A stretch of DNA of 64,000 nucleotides from Pedobacter ginsengisoli (GCF_030244015.1 NZ_JASSYX010000004.1:124001-188000), one strand, 5' to 3'. Positions 8,553-16,987 are shown, counted from the stretch's first letter. Made by a program: numbers and translations. Notes: generated by a model not told the origin, from the letters alone.

Positions 8553-9072
8553 ACCGGAAACAACCACTTGTTCCGCACTTAATAAATATTCAATAGGACA
8601 GTGATATTTAGTGGGTATTTCAGCGAAAGTGTTCGATCATTCCGCATTTAACCTGACGTGTTGTTCCGTGCTAAACTGACGCTTTATTTCAATTAAAATT
8701 GTCCTTTAACGGCCTCAAACCGTGTTTTCTGTAAATGTATGTTTCGATTTCTTATTATGGATTAAGCCGAATAAGCGCATATGGGGCGTGTTCACAATGC
8801 AACTGGTATAACTCACTTGATCTGATCATAGGCTTAGGGCAGAAATTTTTGCTCAATTTGGTCTGAATCGTCTAAAATCAAGTCAAATAAGGATTTGGAA
8901 GGCGCCAAAACAGCCTTTAAAGCATGTTGAGATTGATTTCGGACGCCATTGAGAGGGAAATATGCTAACTATTGGAACCAGGGAGCAATTATTTACCACT
9001 CGGCAATTCGTCACGTGGCCAGTTTGGAGCAAAATGAATGGGTTACTTTATCGAAATACACATGTGTGCAAA
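8553..9072. other. Gene-poor gap, probably with decayed mobile DNA
   Basis: I find no credible gene in these 520 bases on either strand; reading frames are broken by stops. The first part holds IS21-like terminal motifs (see 8570-8681). A short stretch near 8930-8945 reads HVEIDFG in one frame before a stop, loosely like an IstA transposase fragment, which is too weak to call. Confidence 0.5.
8570..8681 (+). repeat. Degenerate TTCCG-type repeats resembling an IS21-family end
   Basis: Three related motifs occur: GTTCCGCACTTAATAAAT (from 8570), ATTCCGCATTTAACCTGACG (8639-8658) and GTTCCGTGCTAAACTGACG (8663-8681), with GTGTTCGATC just before the second. Repeated TTCCG-N-TAAACTGACG units are what I know from the multiple terminal repeats of Bacteroidota IS21 elements. 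No istA or istB gene follows, so this would be a solo remnant. Confidence 0.4.
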
Positions 9073-9102
9073 TAAAAAACCCCACTCGGAAGAGTAGGGT
9101 TT
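9073..9102 (-). terminator. Rho-independent terminator of tRNA-Asn
   Basis: AAACCC-C-ACTC (9077-9087) pairs with GAGT-A-GGGTTT (9092-9102) around the loop GGAA, with one C/A mismatch. On the minus strand it is followed by a T-rich run (TTTTTTATTT including the stem end). It lies 17 bases past the tRNA 3' end. Confidence 0.75.
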
Positions 9103-9118
9103 AATCATTGATTTCGAG

Positions 9119-9192
9119 CTCCTTCTGCTGGGCTCGAACCAGCGACCCTCTGATTAACAGTCAGATGCTCTAACCGGCTGAGCTAAGAAGGA
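9119..9192 (-). tRNA. tRNA-Asn (anticodon GTT)
   Basis: A 74-base cloverleaf on the minus strand. The acceptor stem TCCTTCT pairs with AGAAGGA, followed by discriminator G. The D arm contains TAGCTCAGCCGGTTAGAG, the anticodon stem TCTGA/TCAGA encloses loop CTGTTAA with anticodon GTT, and the T arm is GCTGG-TTCGAGC-CCAGC. CCA is not encoded. It has its own terminator downstream. Confidence 0.97.
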
Positions 9193-9323
9193 GTATCCGG
9201 CTACCAAAACGGGCTTTTTGATTCATTTAAGAACGTAAAGCTTTGTCCGTTTTGGGAATGCAATATTAGGGCTTTTAAATTATTTATGCAATATTTGCAG
9301 TAAAAAAATATTAAAAAAAATAT

Positions 9324-10244
9324 ATGAGCCTGATAATCATAGGAACCGTAGCTTTTGATGCTATCGAAACACCCTTCGGAAAGACCGATAAAATAGTTGG
9401 CGGCGCTGCAACCTATGCAGGTTTGGCTGCTTCTTACTTTTATGACAAGACAAAAATAGTTTCCGTCGTAGGTGATGACTTTGGCCAGGACAACATTGAT
9501 ATTTTTACCGAACACGGAATTGATACTGAAGGGTTACAAATAAAAGAAGGAGAAAAATCATTCTTTTGGTCAGGCAAGTACCATAACGACATGAACAGCC
9601 GCGATACGTTGATTACAGAATTGAATGTATTGGAAGCTTTTGATCCGGTCATCCCGGAGAACTATCAGGACTGCGAATACCTGATGCTTGGCAATCTGAC
9701 TCCTGTTGTACAGTCTACGGTTATTAAACGCCTTAAAACGCGCCCAAAGCTGATTGTACTGGACACGATGAACTTCTGGATGGACATCATGATGCCTGAC
9801 CTGCTCGAAACGATTAAAATGGTAGATGTCCTGACCATCAATGACGCTGAAGCGCGCCAGCTTTCCGGTGAATACTCTCTGGTGAAAGCAGCCAGGAAAA
9901 TACTAACTATGGGGCCGAAGTACCTGATCATCAAAAAAGGTGAGCATGGTGCATTGCTTTTCCATGAAGACAAAGTTTTCTCAGCCCCTGCGCTTCCTTT
10001 AGCAGATGTTTTTGACCCAACCGGCGCCGGGGATACATTTGCAGGTGGATTTATCGGTTATATGGCAAAAGTTGGAACGGTGAATTTCAATAATATGAAA
10101 AATGCGATTATTTTCGGATCGGCACTTGCTTCATTCTGCGTAGAAAAATTTGGCACGGAAAAGATCCTCAACTTAACGGATATTGAAGTTGCTGCAAGAG
10201 TACAGGAATTTGTGAGCCTGAGTGCATTTACTATCGAGGCTTAA
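9324..10244 (+). CDS. PfkB-family sugar/nucleoside kinase
   Basis: A cytoplasmic ribokinase-superfamily kinase of 306 residues. The N-terminal GG motif (IVGGAATYAGLAA, 24-36) and the C-terminal PfkB signature DPTGAGDTFAGGF (from 231, with catalytic base Asp237) are both present, and length is normal for the family. The substrate is not readable. The gene stands alone between tRNA-Asn and the convergent cytochrome b5-like gene. An imperfect hairpin (GGGATG at about 10274-10279 with CATCCC at about 10296-10301) follows the stop but has only a short T run. Confidence 0.88.
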   Translation: MSLIIIGTVAFDAIETPFGKTDKIVGGAATYAGLAASYFYDKTKIVSVVGDDFGQDNIDIFTEHGIDTEGLQIKEGEKSFFWSGKYHNDMNSRDTLITELNVLEAFDPVIPENYQDCEYLMLGNLTPVVQSTVIKRLKTRPKLIVLDTMNFWMDIMMPDLLETIKMVDVLTINDAEARQLSGEYSLVKAARKILTMGPKYLIIKKGEHGALLFHEDKVFSAPALPLADVFDPTGAGDTFAGGFIGYMAKVGTVNFNNMKNAIIFGSALASFCVEKFGTEKILNLTDIEVAARVQEFVSLSAFTIEA

Positions 10245-10321
10245 ACAAGTTTTAGAAAGGCAAGCACAGAGTTGGGATGTCGGAAATTAATTTGGCATCC
10301 CGTTTATGCCTGAGTGGTTGT

Positions 10322-10558
10322 TTATTTTAATTTGCCGATAACAGTAAATTTCTCAAATACAGTTTCGGTGTGCGGTGCGTCCGGCAATTCGTCTGTGAGG
10401 TCCTGCCCTGCCCAATGCTCATAATGCTTTCCATTTCTCCAGAGCCTGCTTTCGGTTACATCATAGATCAGCCCTTTGTAGGCTACCCAGATTTGCGGCT
10501 TGTCCTGCCCGTTGCGCAATGCCAGCTGCTGTTTGGTATAAAGAGGCTGATCTGTCAT
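10322..10558 (-). CDS. Cytochrome b5-like heme-binding domain protein
   Basis: A small single-domain protein of 78 residues from the ATG at 10556-10558; an in-frame GTG at 10567 is less likely. It carries the cytochrome b5/steroid-binding fold pattern: YTKQQLALRNGQDKPQIWVAYKGLIYDVTES near the start, then HYEHWAGQDLTDEL and APHTE, which supply the two candidate heme-ligand histidines. There is no signal peptide or membrane anchor. It follows the lycopene cyclase-like gene with only nine bases between the stop codon and the ATG, so they are co-transcribed. It could supply electrons to a membrane oxidase or desaturase, but no partner enzyme is visible here. Confidence 0.8.
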   Translation of the reverse strand: MTDQPLYTKQQLALRNGQDKPQIWVAYKGLIYDVTESRLWRNGKHYEHWAGQDLTDELPDAPHTETVFEKFTVIGKLK

Positions 10559-10566
10559 ATTACGCA

Positions 10567-11199
10567 CTATTTTGCTGAAGTTGTTTTACTGTTAAAAACC
10601 TCGAACAGATATATACTTGCCAGAAGTATGATCATAAAATAGAAATGAATCTGAGCTAAGCCTGTTAGGATAAAGTAAACAGGAAAAATCAAAACCATAT
10701 ACACCAGGTAAGCACGATAAAATCTGTACATGAACCTCAATTTATTGAAGTATTCAATATAGATAAGCAAGAGCACTAAAACGACATTGAAAACTATGCT
10801 ATATATATTTCCGGATCTATAAGCAAAGAAAAGCATGGCTATACACAGCCCCAGTAATAAGTTGCTAACTGTAAGACTGAATTTTTGCAGTCTGTCGTCT
10901 GGGAAGGTCAGGTTCAGAAAGTTGTAAATGCATAGTCCCGTAAAGGGCATTAAGAGACAAAACAACCATTCTTCCAAAGGTAGGATTCCAAGATAGAGAC
11001 CAGTAATATAACGTGGATCAAAAGTCAAAAAACCTGACAGCCGAAGCAAGTGAGAGGCAGCAATAAGTAATATGGACGGAATCAGCGCAGCCGGGAGTGC
11101 AAGCTTCCATCCGCTAAAATACCTTTTTCTCCTGCCAAACAAAAGAAATAAAGGCGGTAGCAGGAGTACTATGCTGACCGATAAATAGGTGTAGTTCAT
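10567..11199 (-). CDS. Lycopene cyclase-domain membrane protein, second catalytic motif missing
   Basis: A 210-residue integral membrane protein with about six hydrophobic segments, related to the fused heterodimeric-type lycopene beta-cyclases (CrtYcd) that close rings on lycopene. The first half is well conserved: FDPRYITGLYLGILPLEEWLF, with the Glu pair at 76-77. The second half keeps FYRAYLVYMVLIFPVYFILTG (about 160-180) but then runs straight into LAQIHFYFMIILLASIYLFEVF. From memory of the family, about 25 residues holding the second P-V-E-D/E catalytic motif should stand there. Length is also 20-30 residues short. It may be inactive or have another role. No crtB, crtI or crtZ is in the window. 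Confidence 0.75.
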   Translation of the reverse strand: MNYTYLSVSIVLLLPPLFLLFGRRKRYFSGWKLALPAALIPSILLIAASHLLRLSGFLTFDPRYITGLYLGILPLEEWLFCLLMPFTGLCIYNFLNLTFPDDRLQKFSLTVSNLLLGLCIAMLFFAYRSGNIYSIVFNVVLVLLLIYIEYFNKLRFMYRFYRAYLVYMVLIFPVYFILTGLAQIHFYFMIILLASIYLFEVFNSKTTSAK

Positions 11200-11300
11200 G
11201 TATCCAAAATTTCAGCTTCAAAAGTATGCTTTTAACCTTACATTAAGCCTCCTCAGGCGCAATATCATCTTTCACATGCAGCAAACTAAAATCCTCCAAT

Positions 11301-11331
11301 AAAAAAAGGGATGCCGCAATGGCATCCCTTT
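11301..11331 (-). terminator. Rho-independent terminator after the ECF sigma gene
   Basis: A perfect 11-bp stem, AAAGGGATGCC (11305-11315) with GGCATCCCTTT (11321-11331), and a 5-base loop. On the minus strand the stem ends in a run of seven T. It separates the sigma factor transcript from the lycopene cyclase-like gene. Confidence 0.88.
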
Positions 11332-11349
11332 ATCAAAGATTTATCCGCT

Positions 11350-11880
11350 TTATACGATATCTGCACCGAGAATGTCTTTGGAATATGTTTTTAGATATTT
11401 CTTTAAAATCTGACGTGCAACATGGATCCTGGTTTTTACTGTCCCAATCGGAATATTCAGCTCATCGGCAATTTCATGGTATTTAAATCCTTCGAAATAT
11501 TTGATAAAGGGCACATAATACTCTGGTTGTAAAGTAGCCAGGGCTTTATTGATATCACTGATCACAAATTTACTTTCACTGCTGTTTTTAGCCGCGCTAT
11601 AATGCAGATTGGCTGAAGAAATATCATCAGATTGGGTAATTAACGAATTGGTTTTCACCAGTCTTCTATAATTGTTAATAAAGGTGTTTTTCATAATGGT
11701 GAATAACCAACCCTTCAAATTTGTACCTTCTTTAAATTTACTGTAATAGGTCACTGCCTTCAACATGGTATCCTGTACTAAGTCGTTTGCATCTTCTATG
11801 TCTTTGGTAAAATTTAAAGCGAATGACTGCAAAGAAACCGAATGGTCGTTTAGCTGGAGGTTGAATTCATTTTTTGTCAT
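11350..11880 (-). CDS. ECF-type RNA polymerase sigma factor
   Basis: A 176-residue alternative sigma factor. Region 2 spans about 10-80 (DIEDANDLVQDTMLKAVTYY, then NLKGWLFTIMKNTFINNYRR) and region 4 about 112-165 (LQPEYYVPFIKYFEGFKYHEIADELNIPIGTVKTRIHVARQILKK). No anti-sigma gene is adjacent. The gene is monocistronic: a strong terminator follows and about 170 AT-rich bases separate it from murB upstream. Sphingobacteria carry many such sigma factors and the target regulon cannot be deduced. Confidence 0.93.
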   Translation of the reverse strand: MTKNEFNLQLNDHSVSLQSFALNFTKDIEDANDLVQDTMLKAVTYYSKFKEGTNLKGWLFTIMKNTFINNYRRLVKTNSLITQSDDISSANLHYSAAKNSSESKFVISDINKALATLQPEYYVPFIKYFEGFKYHEIADELNIPIGTVKTRIHVARQILKKYLKTYSKDILGADIV

Positions 11881-12051
11881 AATGTTTAAGTTTTAGGGTT
11901 AAAAAAAAGGCAAACAAAAAGAGTTTTATAAGTGGCGCTTATCAGTTTGTTTAAACTTATATTACTAAAACATACACAATTGGTATACCAAAAATCACTT
12001 CTGGTATTGTCAAATTAATTTTCGCGGCTCAGGGCTATGTCTTGCCGGATG

Positions 12052-13068
12052 TCACAGAATATTTACCTCTCTTTCAAGCTTAACATGAAATTTGGCATCC
12101 ACTGCAACGACGATCTGTTCTGAAAAACTATACACTTCCTGACCGGTAGCATGACCATGATTTACTAGAACCAGTGCCTGATTTCTCCAGGTTCCCGTTT
12201 CTCCACTTATTATTCCTTTAAATCCGCATTGTTCTATAAGCCAACCCGCGGCAAGCTTTACCCTGCCATTCGGAGCAGGATAATGGACGATTTCAGGGAA
12301 TTGTTTAAGTATCAGATCGAATTGGGTCTGGTCAATTATGGGATTTTTAAAGAAACTGCCTGCATTTCCTATAGTTGAGGGATCGGGTAATTTGCTAACC
12401 CTGATGTCTGATACCACAGCCGAGACATCCGATATAGTTGGTGATGATATATTCCTATTGGCCAGTTCATCTTTAATTGCTCCGTACTGAATGTTGACAT
12501 CCGGAATCTTATTTAACCTCAAACTAACGGATGTGATGATGTACTGATTCTTTAGCTCGTTTTTGAAAATACTATCCCGGTATCCAAACTGGCAGTCTTT
12601 ATAGGTAAAGACTTTAGTTTTCGCGGTTGCTATCTCATAGGCAACGCAGGATTCGAATACATCTTTAAGTTCGACGCCATATGCTCCTATGTTCTGAATT
12701 GGAGACGCGCCCACTGTTCCAGGGATAAGACTTAAGTTTTCAATGCCTCCAAAACCCTGCTGAACACAATACTGAACCAGATCATTCCACACCACACCTG
12801 CTCCGCTTGTAACGACGACATCATTTCCATCTTCTATTGATTTTATTCCCGGGATGCTGACTTTTATCACAAGCCCGTTAAAGTCTTCGGTAAACAGGAT
12901 ATTACTTCCGCCGCCCAAAATCAAAAGTTTTTGTTCCCCGATAAGGTCGGAATTTAGCAATTGCACCAAATCACCTTCATTAACGATTTCTGCAAAATAC
13001 CTTGCGTTCACAGGTATACCGAATGTATTGTATGGCTTTAGAGATATGCTTTCTTGCAGTACCGACAT
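12052..13068 (-). CDS. murB: UDP-N-acetylmuramate dehydrogenase
   Basis: MurB reduces UDP-GlcNAc-enolpyruvate to UDP-MurNAc with FAD and NADPH in peptidoglycan synthesis. The protein (338 residues from the ATG at 13066-13068; a further upstream in-frame codon is TTG) shows the FAD-binding ILGGGSNILF, the ENLSLIPGTVGASPIQNIGAYGVE core, and the SFFKNP stretch carrying the proton-donor Ser found in type I MurB, followed by AAGWLIEQCGFKG. It lies alone, away from the division/cell-wall cluster. Confidence 0.95.
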   Translation of the reverse strand: MSVLQESISLKPYNTFGIPVNARYFAEIVNEGDLVQLLNSDLIGEQKLLILGGGSNILFTEDFNGLVIKVSIPGIKSIEDGNDVVVTSGAGVVWNDLVQYCVQQGFGGIENLSLIPGTVGASPIQNIGAYGVELKDVFESCVAYEIATAKTKVFTYKDCQFGYRDSIFKNELKNQYIITSVSLRLNKIPDVNIQYGAIKDELANRNISSPTISDVSAVVSDIRVSKLPDPSTIGNAGSFFKNPIIDQTQFDLILKQFPEIVHYPAPNGRVKLAAGWLIEQCGFKGIISGETGTWRNQALVLVNHGHATGQEVYSFSEQIVVAVDAKFHVKLEREVNIL

Positions 13069-13224
13069 AGAATGAACAGATTGATAATTGTGCAAATGTA
13101 ACTGATAACAGGGGTGTAATAAACATGATAAAGATAATATTTAAAAAAAATTCCTATTTTTCGGCTCTATTGTAAAGATGTCTGAGGGTGTAAGGATGTC
13201 AAAAAGCGGCACATTATTGTTTAT

Positions 13225-13833
13225 ATGGAAAATCAGGATAAAAAAAGAGTATTAATTATTGAAGCAGCGCTAAAGAGGTTCGCTCACTACGGCCTCTCCA
13301 AAACCACGATGACCGAGATCGCTAAGGATATCTCTTTTTCAAAAGCACTCTTATATTATTATTTTCCTGACAAACTGAGCCTGTATGTTAGCACCATTGA
13401 ATACCTGATGCAGATCATGAGCAGGGACCTGGTCAGGTCAATTGACAAAACCACCACCTCAACGGAAGGAGTACTTAAGCTTCTTCAAAAACGGCAGAGC
13501 TATATCCAGAAATACTATAATCTTTTTGAATCCAATCAAATTATTGGCAATGATCTGCCAAAAGGCCTCAACGAGAAATTTCAACGTGCAAGAACTTTTG
13601 AAACGATCATTTTAAGTTCACTTTTTAGCAGGGGAATAGCTAGCGGTGAACTGGCTATGGAAGATCCAAAACTTGCTACTGACATTTTTATAGATGCCCT
13701 GTCCGGAATACATTTTAACATCCTTACCAAAGACAAAAATATCCACCCCGCCAAAGAGCAGTTTAAACAGATCTTTATGAAAGAGCGGATGTTTGCAGAA
13801 ATTTTCCTTTCGGGACTGCAATCCAAGCATTAA
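13225..13833 (+). CDS. TetR-family transcriptional regulator (first of a tandem pair)
   Basis: A 202-residue regulator. The N-terminal helix-turn-helix (about 27-50) reads TTMTEIAKDISFSKALLYYYFPDK; the C-terminal ligand-binding half is alpha-helical and not assignable to a ligand. It stands 111 bases before a second TetR gene of the same length that shares IIE-A-KRF-HYG, the HTH and LYYYFPDK-SL, so the pair arose by duplication. Both precede the TolC/MFP/RND efflux operon, which they probably control. Confidence 0.92.
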   Translation: MENQDKKRVLIIEAALKRFAHYGLSKTTMTEIAKDISFSKALLYYYFPDKLSLYVSTIEYLMQIMSRDLVRSIDKTTTSTEGVLKLLQKRQSYIQKYYNLFESNQIIGNDLPKGLNEKFQRARTFETIILSSLFSRGIASGELAMEDPKLATDIFIDALSGIHFNILTKDKNIHPAKEQFKQIFMKERMFAEIFLSGLQSKH

Positions 13834-13897
13834 TTGTCATTTATCCGTCAGTTTTAAGAAATTTTAGCAATAAAATTCCTTAAGCAGGATTATGGCC

Positions 13898-13935
13898 TTA
13901 CTTTTGACCCTTAGAATAAAAAAGTCAGAAAGTAA
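13898..13935. promoter_or_regulatory. Inverted repeat before the second tetR gene
   Basis: TTACTTTTGAC (13898-13908) is mirrored by GTCAGAAAGTAA (13924-13935); the arms match except for one inserted base, separated by 15 bases. The right arm ends nine bases before the ATG at 13945. It is a candidate TetR operator for the second regulator and the efflux genes behind it. Confidence 0.35.
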
Positions 13936-13944
13936 AAAAGTAAA

Positions 13945-14550
13945 ATGGTAGAAACAGATAAAAAAAGGGATGTAATTATAGAAGGAGCGATCAAGCGTTT
14001 CATGCATTATGGAATTAACAAAACCACTATGAATGAGATAGCTGAGGATTTATCGGTATCTAAACCCTCTTTGTATTACTATTTCCCGGACAAGAACAGC
14101 CTGGTGCTGGGCGTCATCGATAAAATATTCACCGATTATTTTGAAATCATCGAAAAGGACAAGTCTTCGGACATCTCCCTTGAAGACCGTCTGGGCATTT
14201 TTATAGAAGTCAAGCACCGGTTCTTTCAGAAGTATTACATGCTTCATTTATCGGGCGGAAGCCCGGATTCGTCTTTAAATTCCGATGAGCTTAGAGCCCA
14301 CTTCATGAAGATGAAAAAGAAGAACGAGGATTTTCATGCCGAAATCTTTGAGCGGGCTATGGAAAATGGAGAAATAGCGCCTACGGACGTAAACAAGATC
14401 GCGGAACTGTATCTGGAAAGTCTTGCAGGCATTACTTCGCTATGTATCATGCATGGCAATAAGGAGCTTTTCCCAAGTAAAAAAGAAATGAAGGCCATGC
14501 TGGAAAAACAACTTAGTCTTTCTAAAATATTTATCAAAGGACTTCAATAG
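13945..14550 (+). CDS. TetR-family transcriptional regulator (second of a tandem pair)
   Basis: A 201-residue regulator with an N-terminal HTH (TTMNEIAEDLSVSKPSLYYYFPDK, about 27-50) and an all-helical C-terminal domain. Only 17 bases separate its stop from the tolC-like start, so it is likely the first gene of the efflux operon and represses it, the usual arrangement for RND pumps. It is clearly homologous to the neighbouring regulator, most strongly over the DNA-binding half. Confidence 0.92.
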   Translation: MVETDKKRDVIIEGAIKRFMHYGINKTTMNEIAEDLSVSKPSLYYYFPDKNSLVLGVIDKIFTDYFEIIEKDKSSDISLEDRLGIFIEVKHRFFQKYYMLHLSGGSPDSSLNSDELRAHFMKMKKKNEDFHAEIFERAMENGEIAPTDVNKIAELYLESLAGITSLCIMHGNKELFPSKKEMKAMLEKQLSLSKIFIKGLQ

Positions 14551-14567
14551 ACTACAAATTATATCAT

Positions 14568-15929
14568 ATGAATACGATTATTAAACAGATAAAAAGAATA
14601 CCCTTACTGCTTCTTGGTTTAGCTTTATCAAATGGAGTGAATGCGCAGCAATCGCTGACTCTTAAAGAGGCGCTCAATTATGCGGTGCAAAACAGTGTTA
14701 ATATACGTAAGGCCAAGCTGGACATAGATGCCGGGAAATACAAAACTGAAGAAATTAGAGCTCAGGCTCTACCGCAAATAACAGGCAGCGCAAGTTTAAC
14801 GGACAATCTTATCATTCAGAGCATTGTTTTGCCTGGTGAAATCATTCAAAGGCCGGGCGAGGTGATTGTTACCAAAGCAGGCACCAAATACAACGCCGGC
14901 GCCGGTGTTCAGTTAAACCAGCAACTTTTCAATCAAACTGTTTTCACGGGACTTAAAGCCGCTAAAACAAGTGAAAGCTATTACAAATTAAGCGCTGATC
15001 TTAGCGAAGAACAAATCATAGAGATGGTCGCCAACAATTATTATTCGGTACTGGTGAACAGGCAGCAGCTGAATGTTATAGACACCAATATCAAAAATGT
15101 TCAGGTGGTAGAAAAGATCATCGCAAACCAGTACAAGAACGGACTGGCAAAAAAAATAGATGTAGACAGGATCAGTGTAAACATGACGAATTTGCTGACA
15201 CAGAGAGAGCAGATCCTAAATGCGATCAGACAATTGGAGAATCAATTGAAGTTCTCAATGGGGATGCCAGTGGAAACGGCCATTGTTTTGCCTTCTACCG
15301 AATTAACTGAAGTATCGCAATTGCCTGCAATGTCTGAAAGCATAAATCTGGATAACCGTACTGAACTGAAGATAGCACGTGTCCAGAAAGACCTTTATTC
15401 TTTGGACAGAAAGGCAAAGATATCGGAATATTACCCGACCCTGGCCCTAAACAGCAACTATAATTACAGTGGCGTCAGTAATAAATTTGATCTTTTCAAA
15501 GGAGGAAATACAACTGCCAACTGGTTTGATATCGCTTCTGTGGGAGTAACGCTTAAAATCCCGATTTTTGATGGCTTTGCTACACGATCAAGGGTACGTC
15601 AGGCAGATGTAAATCTAAAAAAGGTGGAGGAAGACATCAGACAAACAAAAAATTCCCTGAATCTGGCCTATGAAAATGCAAAGATAGGATTGAGGAACAA
15701 CATGAATACCATCAATGCTCAGCGTAAGAATGTTTTACTGGCACAGGAGATTTATACCAGCACCCAAAACAACTATAATAACGGTCTGGCAAACCTAACC
15801 GATCTTCTGGAGACTGAAAATTCATTAACAGAAGCACAAAACAATTATAATCAGGCGCTTTTGAACTACAAAATTGCCGAAATACAATTAATCAAATCAA
15901 ACGGAAATATAAAATCACTTTTACAATGA
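14568..15929 (+). CDS. TolC-family outer membrane efflux protein
   Basis: A 453-residue outer-membrane channel of a tripartite pump. A signal peptide ending VNAQQ is followed by the two internally repeated OEP modules (first from LTLKEALNYAVQNSVNIRKAKLDIDAG; the second ends in NNYNNGLANLTDLLETENSLTEAQNNYNQALLNYKIAEIQL). Its last four bases overlap the start of the membrane fusion gene (ATGA). It belongs to the operon tetR-tolC-MFP-RND. Confidence 0.94.
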   Translation: MNTIIKQIKRIPLLLLGLALSNGVNAQQSLTLKEALNYAVQNSVNIRKAKLDIDAGKYKTEEIRAQALPQITGSASLTDNLIIQSIVLPGEIIQRPGEVIVTKAGTKYNAGAGVQLNQQLFNQTVFTGLKAAKTSESYYKLSADLSEEQIIEMVANNYYSVLVNRQQLNVIDTNIKNVQVVEKIIANQYKNGLAKKIDVDRISVNMTNLLTQREQILNAIRQLENQLKFSMGMPVETAIVLPSTELTEVSQLPAMSESINLDNRTELKIARVQKDLYSLDRKAKISEYYPTLALNSNYNYSGVSNKFDLFKGGNTTANWFDIASVGVTLKIPIFDGFATRSRVRQADVNLKKVEEDIRQTKNSLNLAYENAKIGLRNNMNTINAQRKNVLLAQEIYTSTQNNYNNGLANLTDLLETENSLTEAQNNYNQALLNYKIAEIQLIKSNGNIKSLLQ

Positions 15930-16987
15930 AAAGAATAATTATAACGATACTGGTAATTATAGTTGCGGGGACAGCAATTGCATTTGTATTGAACAGCAAT
16001 AAGAAAAAGAATGCAGCTAAAACTGCACTTGTTGCGCAAGGTGGTGGTGCTGTGAGTGTGCGTACCGCAACCATTAAAAAAGCGCCAATTGATCTTGATT
16101 TTAGTGTTAATGGAGTTTTTGCGCCCAATCAGGAGCTCAATTTTCTGTCTGAAAATGCAGGCCGCGTAAGCAAGATCTTTGTAGATGAAGGGGACCGTGT
16201 AAGTAAAGGACAAGTCATTGCCCGCATCGACGCAGAGATCATCAATACAGATAAAGAAACTGCCGAGGCGACTTTGCAGAATGCAATTAAAGATGAAGCC
16301 AGGTATGCGAGCTCGTTTAAGACGGGAGGTGTAACCCAGCAGCAACTTGATCAGGCCAGACTTACGGTTCAAAATGCGCGCCTGAGATTGCAAAGTGCAT
16401 CAAGAAGGGTAAGCGATGCGAACATCAAATCACCTATAAATGGCATCGTCAATAAAAGATACATCGAGGTAGGTGCTTTTGTAAATACACAGGGCACCCA
16501 AATGTTTGAACTGGTAGATGTTTCTAAACTGAAACTGAAAGTGAGTGTAAATGAAAGCCAGGTTGCTAACCTTAAAGTTGGGGATGTAGTCCAGATCAAA
16601 TCTAATGTTTTTCCAGCAGACGACTATAGTGGAAAGATCACCTTTATTGCTGCCAAGGCAGACAATTCACTAAACTTTCCTATTGAAATTGAGGTTGCAA
16701 ACAATGGCAAACATGACATTAAAGCGGGTATGTATGGAACTGCTATATTTAAATTCCCTGCTCAGGCGCCTGCTTTGACAATCCCGCGCGGATCATTTGT
16801 AGGCAGTGTAAGCAGCAACCAGGTATTTGTGATGGAAAACGGGAAAGCCAGAGTCCGCAAAGTGATATCCGGCAGGATCCTGGGTGAAAATGTAGAGATC
16901 ATAGACGGCTTAAAAGAAGGCGAAACTGTAATTACAAGCGGACAAATCAATTTGGTAGACGGCAGTGCCGTAGTACCGGTAAAATAA
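15926..16987 (+). CDS. RND efflux periplasmic adaptor (membrane fusion protein)
   Basis: A 353-residue adaptor joining the inner-membrane pump to TolC. An N-terminal membrane segment (IIITILVIIVAGTAIAFVL) is followed by a barrel-sandwich lipoyl-like half (SENAGRVSKIFVDEGDRVSKGQVIARID), a coiled-coil hairpin (about 105-160), the second lipoyl half (INGIVNKRYIEVGAFV), a beta-barrel and a membrane-proximal domain (IIDGLKEGETVITSGQINL). It overlaps tolC by 4 bases and lies 6 bases before the pump gene. Confidence 0.94.
   Translation: MKRIIITILVIIVAGTAIAFVLNSNKKKNAAKTALVAQGGGAVSVRTATIKKAPIDLDFSVNGVFAPNQELNFLSENAGRVSKIFVDEGDRVSKGQVIARIDAEIINTDKETAEATLQNAIKDEARYASSFKTGGVTQQQLDQARLTVQNARLRLQSASRRVSDANIKSPINGIVNKRYIEVGAFVNTQGTQMFELVDVSKLKLKVSVNESQVANLKVGDVVQIKSNVFPADDYSGKITFIAAKADNSLNFPIEIEVANNGKHDIKAGMYGTAIFKFPAQAPALTIPRGSFVGSVSSNQVFVMENGKARVRKVISGRILGENVEIIDGLKEGETVITSGQINLVDGSAVVPVK

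Noticed and set aside
8882..9072. Possible transposase remnant on the plus strand
   Set aside because: Only a few residues (HVEIDFG) resemble IstA before a stop; not enough to call a pseudogene.
9119..9192. tRNA-Asn as integration site of a genomic island
   Set aside because: No integrase gene and no direct repeat of the tRNA 3' end was seen nearby.
10272..10301. Terminator after the PfkB kinase gene
   Set aside because: The stem GGGATG/CATCCC has a 16-base loop and only three T follow, so I left it as a remark in the gene entry.
11350..11880. ECF sigma factor as a LitS-type light sigma controlling the cyclase gene
   Set aside because: A strong terminator separates the two genes and the CarH-like regulator is 19 kb away; nothing in the sequence links them.
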